Origin: Nocardia elegans NBRC 108235 | GTDB taxonomy: Bacteria > Actinomycetota > Actinomycetes > Mycobacteriales > Mycobacteriaceae | Direction of reading: 5' to 3' | NCBI RefSeq assembly: GCF_001612845.1 | Contig: NZ_BDBF01000016.1 | Location: 62,001 to 126,000, forward strand | Length of the DNA: 64,000 bases | Part shown: piece after piece, positions 1 to 8,231 of the stretch | Position numbering within the stretch: position 1 is the stretch's first letter | How the letters are laid out: each line of letters opens with the position of its first letter | Made by a program: the position numbers and the translations under genes | Notes under the pieces: generated by a model | Databases searched by the model: none | Told to the model about the DNA's origin: nothing | The model's input: the letters and a program-made list of their open reading frames with translations, nothing else

Positions 1-563
1 GCGGGCACCGCGACGCTCGCGCAGGACACACGAGCCAGCGGAGTGCTGGGGTCCAGGGGCTCGAGCGCCTCGACCGTCACGCCCGGCGTGCCCGCCGGCA
101 GCAGGCACCACAGCTCGCGGTCGCCGGAGCGTACCGGCAGCAACAGCGCGGTCTGCTCGTCGGCGCCGAGCACGGTCTCCCAGGTGCCGGTCACTTCCAG
201 CGCGTCGGTTGTGTTGTGCGACAGCACAACAGGCTCGCCCAGGGCGATACCGCAGGGCGTATCCTCGTCGAGGGTGTCGCCGGCGACGAGGCCGGCCAGC
301 GCGGTAGCCGTCACCGGTCCGCCCACGAGATCATGCGCCGCCTGCTCGATCAGCACGGCCAGATCGCTCACGCAGCCGCCCGCGCCGCCGGCCTCCTCGG
401 GAACCGCGACGCGGAAGATGCCGAGGCCCACCAGGCCCGGCCAGAATTCACGCCAGTACCCGGGCGCGCCACTGCGCATTGTTGCAATCGGGTGCACCGC
501 TGCGGCCCATCCGCGCATCGACTCCTGGACGGCTTTATGCTCGTCAGTGGTGGCGATGGTCAC
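1..563 (-). CDS. fadE34: acyl-CoA dehydrogenase, FadE34-like (C-terminus outside window)
   Basis: The first 187 residues of an acyl-CoA dehydrogenase are visible; the rest lies beyond base 1. The translation opens VTIATTDEHKAV and contains the N-terminal helical-domain signature GLGIFRVAVPEEAGGAG near residues 46-62. It lies head-to-head with a clear kstR, the arrangement of fadE34 (Rv3573c) and kstR in M. tuberculosis, where FadE34 oxidises cholesterol side-chain CoA thioesters. The start is the GTG at 563; no in-frame ATG lies nearby. The family call is firm. The FadE34 name rests on synteny plus the KstR operator 36 bases upstream, because the catalytic C-terminal half is not visible. Confidence 0.8.
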   Translation of the reverse strand, partial: MTIATTDEHKAVQESMRGWAAAVHPIATMRSGAPGYWREFWPGLVGLGIFRVAVPEEAGGAGGCVSDLAVLIEQAAHDLVGGPVTATALAGLVAGDTLDEDTPCGIALGEPVVLSHNTTDALEVTGTWETVLGADEQTALLLPVRSGDRELWCLLPAGTPGVTVEALEPLDPSTPLARVSCASVAVP

Positions 564-598
564 ACTCCATACCGCCTTTCCGGCGTGACTCCCACACC

Positions 599-612
599 TA
601 GAACATGTTCTA
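599..612. promoter_or_regulatory. KstR operator
   Basis: The 14-base perfect palindrome TAGAACATGTTCTA fits the known KstR consensus TnnAACnnGTTnnA at every fixed position. It sits between the divergent acyl-CoA dehydrogenase and kstR, as expected for an autoregulated sterol-catabolism switch released by cholesterol-derived CoA intermediates. Confidence 0.9.
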
Positions 613-713
613 ATGTGACGGTCGGGCGTAAGTCAAGGGGCGTCCGTCGCCGCCGCTGAACTACGCTCGTCGGCCACCGGAACCGACGTGCGTGCAGGAA
701 AGGACTTTCACGA

Positions 714-1370
714 ATGGCCAGTCCCTCCCGAGAGCAGGCAGCCGACTCGGGTGCGCAGAACGGAGCCCGCAATCGCGCGACGGTCAGCACCCTCAGCGAG
801 GACGAGCTGAGCTCGGCGGCCCAGCGCGAACGGCGCAAGCGGATCCTCGACGCCACCCTCGCGCTCGCCTCCAAGGGCGGTTACGACGCGGTGCAGATGC
901 GCGCGGTCGCCGAACGCGCCGACGTCGCGGTCGGCACGCTGTATCGGTACTTCCCCTCGAAGGTGCATCTGCTGGTCTCGGCACTGGCCCGGGAATTCGA
1001 GCAGTTCGACAGCAAACGCAAGCCGCTGGCCGGGCAGACCCCGCAGGAACGCATGCACGTGATGCTGACCCAGGTCACCCGCGCCATGCAGCGCGATCCG
1101 CTGCTCACCGAGGCCATGACGCGAGCGTTCATGTTCGCCGACGCCTCCGCGGCCGCGGAGGTCGACCGGGTCGGCAAGGTGATGGACCGCTTCTTCGCTC
1201 GTGCCGTGAACGAGGGCGAGCCCACCGAGCGCGATCTGGCCATCGCCCGCGTCATCAGCGACGTGTGGTTGTCGAATCTGGTGGCGTGGCTCACCCGGCG
1301 TGCCTCGGCGACCGATGTGGCCGAGCGCCTCGACCTGACCGTCGACCTCTTGCTGGGCGAAAAGTCCTGA
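714..1370 (+). CDS. kstR: TetR-family cholesterol catabolism repressor KstR
   Basis: A 218-residue TetR repressor controlling sterol degradation. The helix-turn-helix region (about residues 40-90) contains AQRERRKRILDATLALAS and AVGTLYRYFPSKVHLLVSAL. It is nearly identical to mycobacterial KstR, and later blocks such as RVISDVWLSNLVAWLTRRAS also match, so the assignment goes beyond generic TetR. The N-terminus is about 25 residues longer than the mycobacterial protein. The ATG is preceded by AGGAAAGGA at 697-705. It is divergent from the acyl-CoA dehydrogenase, with its own operator between them. KstR is known to bind 3-oxo-cholestenoyl-type CoA ligands, which release it from DNA. Confidence 0.95.
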   Translation: MASPSREQAADSGAQNGARNRATVSTLSEDELSSAAQRERRKRILDATLALASKGGYDAVQMRAVAERADVAVGTLYRYFPSKVHLLVSALAREFEQFDSKRKPLAGQTPQERMHVMLTQVTRAMQRDPLLTEAMTRAFMFADASAAAEVDRVGKVMDRFFARAVNEGEPTERDLAIARVISDVWLSNLVAWLTRRASATDVAERLDLTVDLLLGEKS

Positions 1371-1391
1371 GCGCGCGGCAGGGAGCGGATT

Positions 1392-1412
1392 GCCGGACAA
1401 TGTAGGTCCGGC
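1392..1412 (+). terminator. possible terminator after kstR
   Basis: Inverted repeat GCCGGAC/GTCCGGC with a 7-base loop, 22 bases after the kstR stop. There is no clear U-run, which is common in actinobacteria. Confidence 0.45.
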
Positions 1413-1536
1413 GTTCGAAACCTGCCTGGCGAGCTCGTGTAAACAGCACGTATCACTGCGCCAACACGCGGGCAAACCTGACCCAGTAAAGTTTCTCGCG
1501 CCCTGAAAAATCTCCTCCGATCACTAGGTTGGATGC

Positions 1537-4110
1537 GTGAGCGCACAGGATCTGCCACACGAACTTCGCCGTGCCTTGTCGGCCGTAGCCCGCGTGCCGC
1601 GGCTATTGGTCGCTTCGGACTACGACGGGACAATCGCGCCCATAGTCTCCGATCCGGCAAAGGCCTATCCCCATCGGGAATCGGTCAGCGCATTGCGTGC
1701 GCTCGCCGGCCTGACGACCACTACCGCGGCCGTCATCTCCGGCCGCGCGCTGCGAGATCTCGCGGCGCTTTCCCGGCTTCCCGTCGAGGTGCAGTTGATC
1801 GGAAGCCACGGCTCGGAATTCGATGTCGGCTTCGTGCACGCCATCGACAACGACGCCAAGCAGTTGCTGACCGAGGTGCGCCACGCCCTGGCCGCCATCG
1901 CCGACGACAATCCCGGCGTCACCGTCGAGGCCAAGCCGGCCAGCATCGCGCTGCATGTGCGCAACGCCACTCCCGAGGTGGGCCGGCGTGCGCTGCAGCA
2001 GGCCCGGCAGGGCCCGGCGAGCTGGGTCGGCATCCAGGTCACCGAGGGCAAGGCGGTCATCGAACTGGCCGTCATCCAGACCGACAAGGGCGCGGCTCTC
2101 GACATCATCCGCCATCAGGAGGGGGCCTCGGCCGCCGTCTTCTTCGGTGACGACGTCACCGACGAGAAGGCCTTCGCGCGGCTGTCGGGTCCGGACATCG
2201 GCATCAAGGTGGGCGACGGCGAGAGCCTCGCCGAGTACCGGGTGCCCAGCACCGAGGAGGTCGCCAAGGCCTTGGCGTTCCTGCTCGAGGAGCGCCGCAC
2301 CTGGCTGGCGGGCGCCTCGGCGCCGCGCATCGAGCGGCTGACCATGCTGGCCTCGCCGCGCTCCAAGGCGCTGCTCACCCCCGACGGGACCGTCAGCTGG
2401 TTCTGCCATCCCGAGCCGGATTCGGCGGCGGTCTTCGCCCATCTGCTGGGCGGCCCGGCAGCCGGGCATTTCACCATCGCCCCCGAGCGTCAGAGCCTGC
2501 CGCTGTCCCAGCGCTACGTCGACGGCACCATGACCGTCGAAACCCGTTGGTCCAGTTTGAAAATCGTCGACTACCTGCCGCACGACGTCGCGCTGGAACG
2601 CACCGATCTGACCCGCGTGATCACCGGTGACGCGCGCGCGGTGGTCACCTTCGCACCCCGCCCGGAGTTCGGGCAGGTGCCGGTGACGCTGGTCCGCGAA
2701 CCGGCCGGCCTGCGCGTGCACGGCACCAACGATCCGATCGTGCTGCGCTCCCCCGGCGTGCAGTGGGAGATCTCCGAAGAGGGCATCCACCACGTCGCCC
2801 GCGCGGTGGTCGACCCTTCGCAGGGGCCGATCGTGCTCGAAATGCGCTGCGGCACCTCCGATCTCGCCCCGGCGATGGTCAGCGAGGCGGATCGGCGCAA
2901 CGAGGCCGAGCGGTACTGGCGCGACTGGGCCGCCGATCTGAACCTGCCGCCGCTGAAGCCCGATCTGATGAAGCGTTCGGCGCTGACCCTGCGCGGGCTG
3001 GTGCACGCCCCGTCGGGGTCGATTCTGGCCGCGGCCACCACCTCACTGCCCGAGGACATCGGCGGCGTCCGCAACTGGGACTACCGCTACTGCTGGCTGC
3101 GCGACGCCTCGCTCACCGCGCACGCCCTGGTCACCCTGGGCTCGCTGGCGGAGGCCGAGGATTTCCTGGCCTGGACGCACCGCGTGCTCGAGACGCTGGC
3201 CGGACCGGAACGCCTGCACCCGCTGTACACGCTCTACGGCGAGACGCTGCCCCCGGAGGCCGTGCTGGACCAGCTGCCCGGTTACGCGGGTTCGCGGCCG
3301 GTACGCGTGGGTAACGCGGCGAATATGCAGGTCCAGCTGGATGTCTTCGGCCCGATCGTGGATCTGATCGCGGCTCTGGCCGAGGCTCGGGAGGGCAAGG
3401 GCATTCTCGACCCGGCCAAGGCACTGCCCGACCGCGACTGGGAACTCGTCGAGGCCATGGTCCAGGCTGTCCAGCGCCGCTGGCGCGAACCGGACCACGG
3501 CATCTGGGAGATCCGTGGCAACCCGCGTCACCACGTGTATTCGAAGGTGATGGGCTGGCTGACGGTCGACCGGGCGCTGAAGCTGGCCGAACGGTTCGAC
3601 CGCGGCATCGACCCGGTGTGGGTCGAACTGCGCGAGACCATCGCCGACGAGGTCAAGGCCAAGGGCTGGAACGAGCAGGTGCAGTCCTACACGGCCGCCT
3701 ACGACGGCACCGATCTGGACGCCGCGACCCTGCACATCGGCCTCAGCGGACTGATCGAACCGTCGGATCCGCGCTTCGCGGCCACGGTCGTCGCCACCGA
3801 GGCCGAATTGCGCAGCGGCTCGACGGTATACCGCTATCACCACGACGACGGCCTGCCCGGCGGTGAGGGCGGCTTCCACCTGTGTGCCGCCTGGCTGGTG
3901 GAGGCCTACTTGCTGATCGGCAAGCGCGAGGATGCCGAGGCGCTGTTCGCCCAGCTGGTGGACGTCGCCGGCCCGACCGGACTGCTCAGCGAGGAGTACG
4001 ACCCGGTCGCCGAACGCTCCCTGGGCAACCACCCGCAGGCCTACAGCCATCTGGGCCTGCTGCGCTGCGCCCAGCTGCTGAGCCAGCCGGTAGCGGCCAT
4101 GGTGCAGTAG
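1537..4110 (+). CDS. trehalose-phosphatase / glycoside hydrolase family 15 fusion
   Basis: An 857-residue two-domain protein. Residues 1-255 are a HAD trehalose-6-phosphate phosphatase: nucleophile motif DYDGT at 28-32, VISGR near 67 and FFGDDVTDEKAF near 204. Residues about 265-857 are a GH15 (glucoamylase/trehalase) module with NWDYRYCWLRDASL near 512, the general acid region GIWEIR near 654 and the general base region LLSEEYDP near 816. The first half would make trehalose from its phosphate. GH15 relatives in mycobacteria hydrolyse trehalose, so the fusion could join trehalose production and breakdown, or the second module could act on another alpha-glucan. The start is GTG, four bases inside a short overlapping ATG-type frame. 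A strong hairpin follows the stop. It stands alone, with no otsA nearby. Confidence 0.88.
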   Translation: MSAQDLPHELRRALSAVARVPRLLVASDYDGTIAPIVSDPAKAYPHRESVSALRALAGLTTTTAAVISGRALRDLAALSRLPVEVQLIGSHGSEFDVGFVHAIDNDAKQLLTEVRHALAAIADDNPGVTVEAKPASIALHVRNATPEVGRRALQQARQGPASWVGIQVTEGKAVIELAVIQTDKGAALDIIRHQEGASAAVFFGDDVTDEKAFARLSGPDIGIKVGDGESLAEYRVPSTEEVAKALAFLLEERRTWLAGASAPRIERLTMLASPRSKALLTPDGTVSWFCHPEPDSAAVFAHLLGGPAAGHFTIAPERQSLPLSQRYVDGTMTVETRWSSLKIVDYLPHDVALERTDLTRVITGDARAVVTFAPRPEFGQVPVTLVREPAGLRVHGTNDPIVLRSPGVQWEISEEGIHHVARAVVDPSQGPIVLEMRCGTSDLAPAMVSEADRRNEAERYWRDWAADLNLPPLKPDLMKRSALTLRGLVHAPSGSILAAATTSLPEDIGGVRNWDYRYCWLRDASLTAHALVTLGSLAEAEDFLAWTHRVLETLAGPERLHPLYTLYGETLPPEAVLDQLPGYAGSRPVRVGNAANMQVQLDVFGPIVDLIAALAEAREGKGILDPAKALPDRDWELVEAMVQAVQRRWREPDHGIWEIRGNPRHHVYSKVMGWLTVDRALKLAERFDRGIDPVWVELRETIADEVKAKGWNEQVQSYTAAYDGTDLDAATLHIGLSGLIEPSDPRFAATVVATEAELRSGSTVYRYHHDDGLPGGEGGFHLCAAWLVEAYLLIGKREDAEALFAQLVDVAGPTGLLSEEYDPVAERSLGNHPQAYSHLGLLRCAQLLSQPVAAMVQ

Positions 4111-4134
4111 CCACCGGTCGCCGGATTCCCGTTC

Positions 4135-4175
4135 CAGGGCCCGCGGTCGCTCGGATCGAGCGGTCGCGGGCCCTG
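4135..4175 (+). terminator. terminator hairpin
   Basis: Arms 4135-4152 and 4158-4175 pair over 18 positions with two mismatches around a 5-base loop. It begins 24 bases after the stop of the trehalose-phosphatase/GH15 gene. Confidence 0.75.
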
Positions 4176-4245
4176 TTCGTGGTGCGGTTCACATCCCGGC
4201 CGGTCCGATCGATGGGGTCCGGGCCCGCCACATACGCTACATTTA

Positions 4246-4264
4246 AATGGAAATCGTTTCCGTT
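4246..4264. promoter_or_regulatory. Zur-like operator before the zinc ABC operon
   Basis: The core GGAAATCGTTTCC (4249-4261) is a perfect inverted repeat, and two of the three next outer pairs also match. It resembles actinobacterial Zur boxes of the TGAAAATCATTTTCA type and lies 28 bases before the GTG of a zinc-type binding protein. The alternative ATG at 4247 falls inside this element, which argues for the GTG start. Regulation by Zur and zinc is inferred, not shown. Confidence 0.6.
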
Positions 4265-4291
4265 AAGAGCTCGTGTGCAGGAGTACCCCGC

Positions 4292-5173
4292 GTGATCAGA
4301 AGTCTCGCCGCTCGAATCGCTGTCGTCACGCTGGGGATCACCACCGCGGTCACGCTGGCCGCCTGCTCGGGATCCTCGGATTCGGGGAAGCCGAAAATCG
4401 TCGCCTCCACCGATGTCTGGGGCAGCGTCGCGGCGGCGGTCGGGGGGCCCGACGTCGAGGTGAAGTCGATCATCGACAGCCCGGCCGTGGACCCGCACTC
4501 CTACGAGACCAGCCCGACCGACGCCGCCGCGATCCGCGATGCCGCCCTGGTTGTCTACAACGGCGGCCACTACGACGAGTTCGTCGAGAAGGCGGCCGCC
4601 GGGCGCACCGAACCCAGCATCGCCGCCTTCGACCTGCGCTCGGCCGCGAACGACGAGAACGAGCACGTCTGGTACGACATGAAGACCGTCGACGCGGTGA
4701 CCGGGCGGATCGCCGACGAACTCGGGCGCATCGCCCCCGAGCACAAGCAGGCCTTCGCCGACCGTGCCGCCGGGTTCCGCGCCCAGCTGGCGAATATCTC
4801 GGCGATCACCGCGAAAGCCGCCGCCGCCCATCCGAAAACGCCCGTACTACAGACCGAACCGCTCGCGCACTATCTGCTGCTGGCCGCCGACACCGACGAC
4901 CGCACCCCGCACGCCTTCGAGGAGGCGATCGAACAGGGCACCGATCCCTCGCCGGCGGATCTGGCGGCGGTGCGAGACCTGTTGACCGGCAAGCAGGTTC
5001 GTGCGCTGGTCTACAACATCCAGACCGAGGACAAGACCACGAAGGATGTCGCCGCGACCGCGAAATCCGCGGGTGTGCCGATCGTCGAGGTCACCGAAAC
5101 CCTCCCGGCGAACACCGATTTCGTGAAGTGGCAGACCGACAACGCGACGGCGCTGGCCGCCGCGCTCGGCTGA
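4292..5173 (+). CDS. znuA: zinc/manganese ABC transporter substrate-binding lipoprotein
   Basis: A 293-residue cluster A-I metal-binding lipoprotein that captures zinc (or manganese) outside the membrane for the adjacent ATPase and permease. The signal sequence ends in the lipobox LAAC with Cys25. Metal-ligand regions are PHSYE near residue 67 and EHVWYDM near 126. The C-terminal VPIVEVTETLP is typical of the family. There is no His-rich loop. The GTG at 4292 follows AGGAG and gives a standard signal peptide; starting at 4247 would add 15 residues and overrun the Zur-like box. First gene of a three-gene operon. Zinc rather than manganese is inferred from the operator. Confidence 0.85.
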   Translation: MIRSLAARIAVVTLGITTAVTLAACSGSSDSGKPKIVASTDVWGSVAAAVGGPDVEVKSIIDSPAVDPHSYETSPTDAAAIRDAALVVYNGGHYDEFVEKAAAGRTEPSIAAFDLRSAANDENEHVWYDMKTVDAVTGRIADELGRIAPEHKQAFADRAAGFRAQLANISAITAKAAAAHPKTPVLQTEPLAHYLLLAADTDDRTPHAFEEAIEQGTDPSPADLAAVRDLLTGKQVRALVYNIQTEDKTTKDVAATAKSAGVPIVEVTETLPANTDFVKWQTDNATALAAALG

Positions 5174-5184
5174 GGGAGGTAGTG

Positions 5185-6246
5185 ATGGCGGGACGCACCC
5201 GAACCGAAGCGCCGGAATCCGCCGGCAGCGGAGCCGACACACTCTCCGGCGACGGCCGCACCGATACGGACGGCGACCAGCGGACCCGGCCGACCGCCGA
5301 CGACAACCCGGATACGGCGGCCCGGCCCGGCTCTGTTGCGAGCTCGACCCGTCTCGACGGCGCGGAGTGCGCGTTCTGCGAGGAGACCGGCGAGGCAGCG
5401 ACGATTCCCGCGACCACATCAGCGGCGGCCACGGCGACACCCGCGGTATCGCTGCGTGGTGCGAGCCTGGCGTTCGGGCCGCGCACGCTCTGGGAGGGCC
5501 TCGATCTCGATGTCGCGCCCGGCGAATTCGTCGCGGTGCTGGGACCCAACGGATCCGGTAAGACCTCGCTGCTGCGGATGCTGCTGGGGCAGCTCGCGCC
5601 GAGTGCGGGGACGGTCGAGGTGAGCGGGGCGCCCGCGCGGCTGGGCAATCCGCGTATCGGCTATGTGCCACAACAGAAGACGATCGATGCCGGTGTGCAA
5701 CTGCGCGGGATCGATCTGGTCGGACTGGGCGTCGACGGGCATCGCTGGGGCCTGGGCTGGCGCGGCCGGGGCGAACGCCGGCGCCGGGTCGCCGACGCCA
5801 TCGCCCAGGTGGGAGCCGAGCATTTCGCGAACGCACCGCTGGAATCGCTGTCCGGCGGTGAGCAGCAACGCTTGCGGGTGGCGCAGGCACTGGCCGGTGA
5901 TCCGCGCGTGCTGCTGTGCGACGAACCGCTGCTGAGCCTGGATCTGGCCAATCAGCGGCTGGTGTCCGAACTCATCGATCGCCGCCGCCGCACCCACGAC
6001 ACCGCGGTGCTGTTCGTGACGCACGAGATCAATCCGATTCTGCCGCTGGTGGATCGGGTGCTGTATCTCGTGGAGGGCAGGTTCCGGATCGGCACACCCG
6101 ACGAGGTGATGTCCTCGGAGGTGCTCTCGGAGCTCTACGGCACCGAGGTCGACGTGCTGCGCGTCCGCGGCCGGCTGGTGGTCGTCGGCACCGGCGACGA
6201 AATCGATGCACTGGGCACCCACCACACCGAGGGAGCCGGCGAATGA
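5185..6246 (+). CDS. znuC: metal ABC transporter ATP-binding protein
   Basis: A 353-residue ABC ATPase that powers the importer. Walker A is GPNGSGKTS near residue 119, the signature LSGGEQQRLR near 221 and Walker B LLCDEPLLSLD near 242. The first 85 or so residues are an unusual low-complexity extension rich in Thr, Asp and Ala, containing CAFCEE, a CxxC pair near residue 64. The ATG follows GGGAGG and lies 11 bases after the binding-protein stop. Its own stop overlaps the permease start as ATGA. ZnuC-type proteins usually begin close to the nucleotide-binding fold, so the extension may be regulatory or a start artefact; no good alternative start with a ribosome binding site is visible. Confidence 0.88.
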   Translation: MAGRTRTEAPESAGSGADTLSGDGRTDTDGDQRTRPTADDNPDTAARPGSVASSTRLDGAECAFCEETGEAATIPATTSAAATATPAVSLRGASLAFGPRTLWEGLDLDVAPGEFVAVLGPNGSGKTSLLRMLLGQLAPSAGTVEVSGAPARLGNPRIGYVPQQKTIDAGVQLRGIDLVGLGVDGHRWGLGWRGRGERRRRVADAIAQVGAEHFANAPLESLSGGEQQRLRVAQALAGDPRVLLCDEPLLSLDLANQRLVSELIDRRRRTHDTAVLFVTHEINPILPLVDRVLYLVEGRFRIGTPDEVMSSEVLSELYGTEVDVLRVRGRLVVVGTGDEIDALGTHHTEGAGE

Positions 6247-7202
6247 ACGAGAAACTCTCCGACGTCCTCACCAAGATGCTGGATCTGCACACCACCGCCG
6301 ACCTGCTGTCCTACGACTTCGTGCAGCAGGCGGTGCTCGCGGCGGCCCTGCTGGGACTGCTCGCCGGGGTGATCGGGCCGCTCATCGTGAACCGGCAGAT
6401 GTCGTTCGCCGTGCACGGCACCAGCGAACTCTCGCTGACCGGTGCCGCGGCCGCGCTGCTGGTCGGCATCGGCGTGGGCGCGGGGGCGATCGCGGGATCG
6501 GTGATCGCGGCGGTCATGTTCGGTCTGCTGGGTTCCAAGGCGCGCGAACGTGATTCGGTGATCGCGGTGGTGATGTCGTTCGGGCTCGGCCTGTCGGTGC
6601 TGTTCCTCTGGCTGGGGCCGAGTCGCGCCGGATCGAAGTTCTCCCTGCTCACCGGGCAGGTGGTCAGCGTCGGCGGCACCGGTCTCACCTCGCTCGCGCT
6701 CTGCACCGTCGGCGTGCTGGCGGTGCTCGCGTTCATCTATCGCCCGTTGCTTTTCGCCAGCACCGACCCGGAAGTCGCGGTGGCGCGCGGGGTTCCGGTG
6801 CGCGCGCTCTCGGTGGTGTTCGCGGTGCTGCTCGGCGTGACCGCTGCCTTCGGGGTGCAGATCGTCGGCGCCCTGCTGGTGCTGTCGCTGCTGATCACCC
6901 CCGCAGCGGCCGCCGCCCAGCTCACCGCGAGCCCGCTGCGAGCGACGCTGCTGTCGGTGCTGTTCGCCGAAATCGCCGCCGTGGGCGGGATTCTGCTGTC
7001 CCTGGCGCCCGGCGTCCCGGTCTCGACCTTCATCACGACCATCTCGTTCGTGATCTACCTGGCCTGCCGGTTCATCGGCCGCCCGGTCGTGAACGCGCGC
7101 CGTCGGACGGCAGCGGTCGTGCGCGTGGAGGAGTCGCCCGGCTCGCCGCAGCCGGTACTTCCGGCGAACCCGTCCGTCGCCGCCGAGGCCGCAACGAAAT
7201 AG
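6243..7202 (+). CDS. znuB: metal ABC transporter permease
   Basis: A 319-residue polytopic membrane protein of the ABC-3 family that forms the metal channel. Hydrophobic segments run from about residue 28 to 270; landmarks are VLAALLGLLAGVIGPLIVNR, GLLGSKARERDSVIAVVMSFG and QIVGALLVLSLLITPAAAA. It is translationally coupled to the ATPase gene by ATGA and ends 10 bases before the convergent mutY. It belongs with the preceding two genes in a single importer operon. Confidence 0.88.
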   Translation: MNEKLSDVLTKMLDLHTTADLLSYDFVQQAVLAAALLGLLAGVIGPLIVNRQMSFAVHGTSELSLTGAAAALLVGIGVGAGAIAGSVIAAVMFGLLGSKARERDSVIAVVMSFGLGLSVLFLWLGPSRAGSKFSLLTGQVVSVGGTGLTSLALCTVGVLAVLAFIYRPLLFASTDPEVAVARGVPVRALSVVFAVLLGVTAAFGVQIVGALLVLSLLITPAAAAAQLTASPLRATLLSVLFAEIAAVGGILLSLAPGVPVSTFITTISFVIYLACRFIGRPVVNARRRTAAVVRVEESPGSPQPVLPANPSVAAEAATK

Positions 7203-7212
7203 ACCGCCGAAT

Positions 7213-8133
7213 TCAGTTCGCGCCGCTCTCGCCGGCCAGCGCGAACAGCCCCTCGGCGGTCTGCTCGATCAAACCGTCGACGAGCAAGGAATCCAGTGCC
7301 CGGTCGCGCTGGCCCGGATCGCGGGTCCAGGCCAGGTCGAGAGCCACGCGTTCGACCGGTCCGGTGGCCGCGCGCAGCACGTCCAGGAGGCGGCCGCGAG
7401 CCTGTCGATCGGTGCCGTCGTATTTCTGGGTACGGCGCACCACATCGGATGCCGGACGACCGGATGTGACCCACGTGCAGCGCGGCAGCGGGCAGCGCTC
7501 GCAGTCGGGAGTGCGAGCGGTGCAGACGGTGGCTCCCAGTTCCATCAGCGCCGCGGAGAAGACCGCCGCCCGGTCGGTCCGGACCGGCAGGAGGGCCTCG
7601 GTGTCGGCCAGATCGCGAGCGCGCGGATTGCCGGCCTCGGCGCGGCCGTGCACCGCACGGGCGACCACTCGGCGAACATTGGTGTCCACCACCGGAACTC
7701 GCTGCCCGTAGGCGAAACAGGCCACCGCCCGCGCGGTGTAGGCGCCGATGCCGGGCAGGGTGAGCAGCACCTCGACATCGTCGGGCACCACGTCGCCGTA
7801 TTCGGCGGCGAGCACCCGGGCGCATTCGTGCAACCGCAGGGCACGGCGCGGATATCCGAGTTTGCCCCACGCACGCAGCACCTCGCCGGGCGAGGCGGCG
7901 GCCATCGCCGAGGGCACCGGCCAGCGCCGCACCCATTCTCGCCAGATCGGCTCCACCCGCACCACGGGCGTCTGCTGCAGCATGATCTCGCTCATCAGGA
8001 TCTGCCAGGCGCTCACGCCGGGCCGCCGCCAGGGCAGGTCCCGGGCGGACTGCTCGTACCAGTCGATCAGAACGTCGCTGTCGACGCCCGCGACCTGGTC
8101 GCGCGTGGTCTCGCTCGCCGCCTTCGAGCTCAC
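7213..8133 (-). CDS. mutY: A/G-specific adenine DNA glycosylase MutY
   Basis: A 306-residue HhH-GPD glycosylase that removes adenine mispaired with 8-oxoguanine. Seen are the catalytic Glu49 in SEIMLQQTPV, the helix-hairpin-helix LLTLPGIGAYTARAV, the catalytic Asp in VVDTNVRRV near 150, and four cysteines for the [4Fe-4S] cluster near 202-217 in CTARTPDCERCPLPRC. The last spacing is four residues rather than the usual five. The C-terminal NUDIX-like domain is short, as in mycobacterial MutY. It is divergent from carbonic anhydrase, as in M. tuberculosis (Rv3589/Rv3588c). Confidence 0.93.
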   Translation of the reverse strand: MSSKAASETTRDQVAGVDSDVLIDWYEQSARDLPWRRPGVSAWQILMSEIMLQQTPVVRVEPIWREWVRRWPVPSAMAAASPGEVLRAWGKLGYPRRALRLHECARVLAAEYGDVVPDDVEVLLTLPGIGAYTARAVACFAYGQRVPVVDTNVRRVVARAVHGRAEAGNPRARDLADTEALLPVRTDRAAVFSAALMELGATVCTARTPDCERCPLPRCTWVTSGRPASDVVRRTQKYDGTDRQARGRLLDVLRAATGPVERVALDLAWTRDPGQRDRALDSLLVDGLIEQTAEGLFALAGESGAN

Positions 8134-8231
8134 GACATCACCGCCGTGCCCGCCCGCCGGTGATCCGAAATTTGCCCACGTGTAGCCAATCGGACTCGCC
8201 GGTAGCCCGCAAGCTGTGGAAAATGGGACGC

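Noticed and set aside
599-612. Possible LexA/SOS box
   Set aside because: The spacing between GAAC and GTTC is two bases, whereas the SOS box needs four; the KstR consensus fits fully.
4273-6246. A 657-codon frame spanning the binding-protein and ATPase genes
   Set aside because: Its first 304 codons are an Arg-rich shadow of the binding-protein gene in another frame; the real ATPase start is 5185 with a ribosome site.
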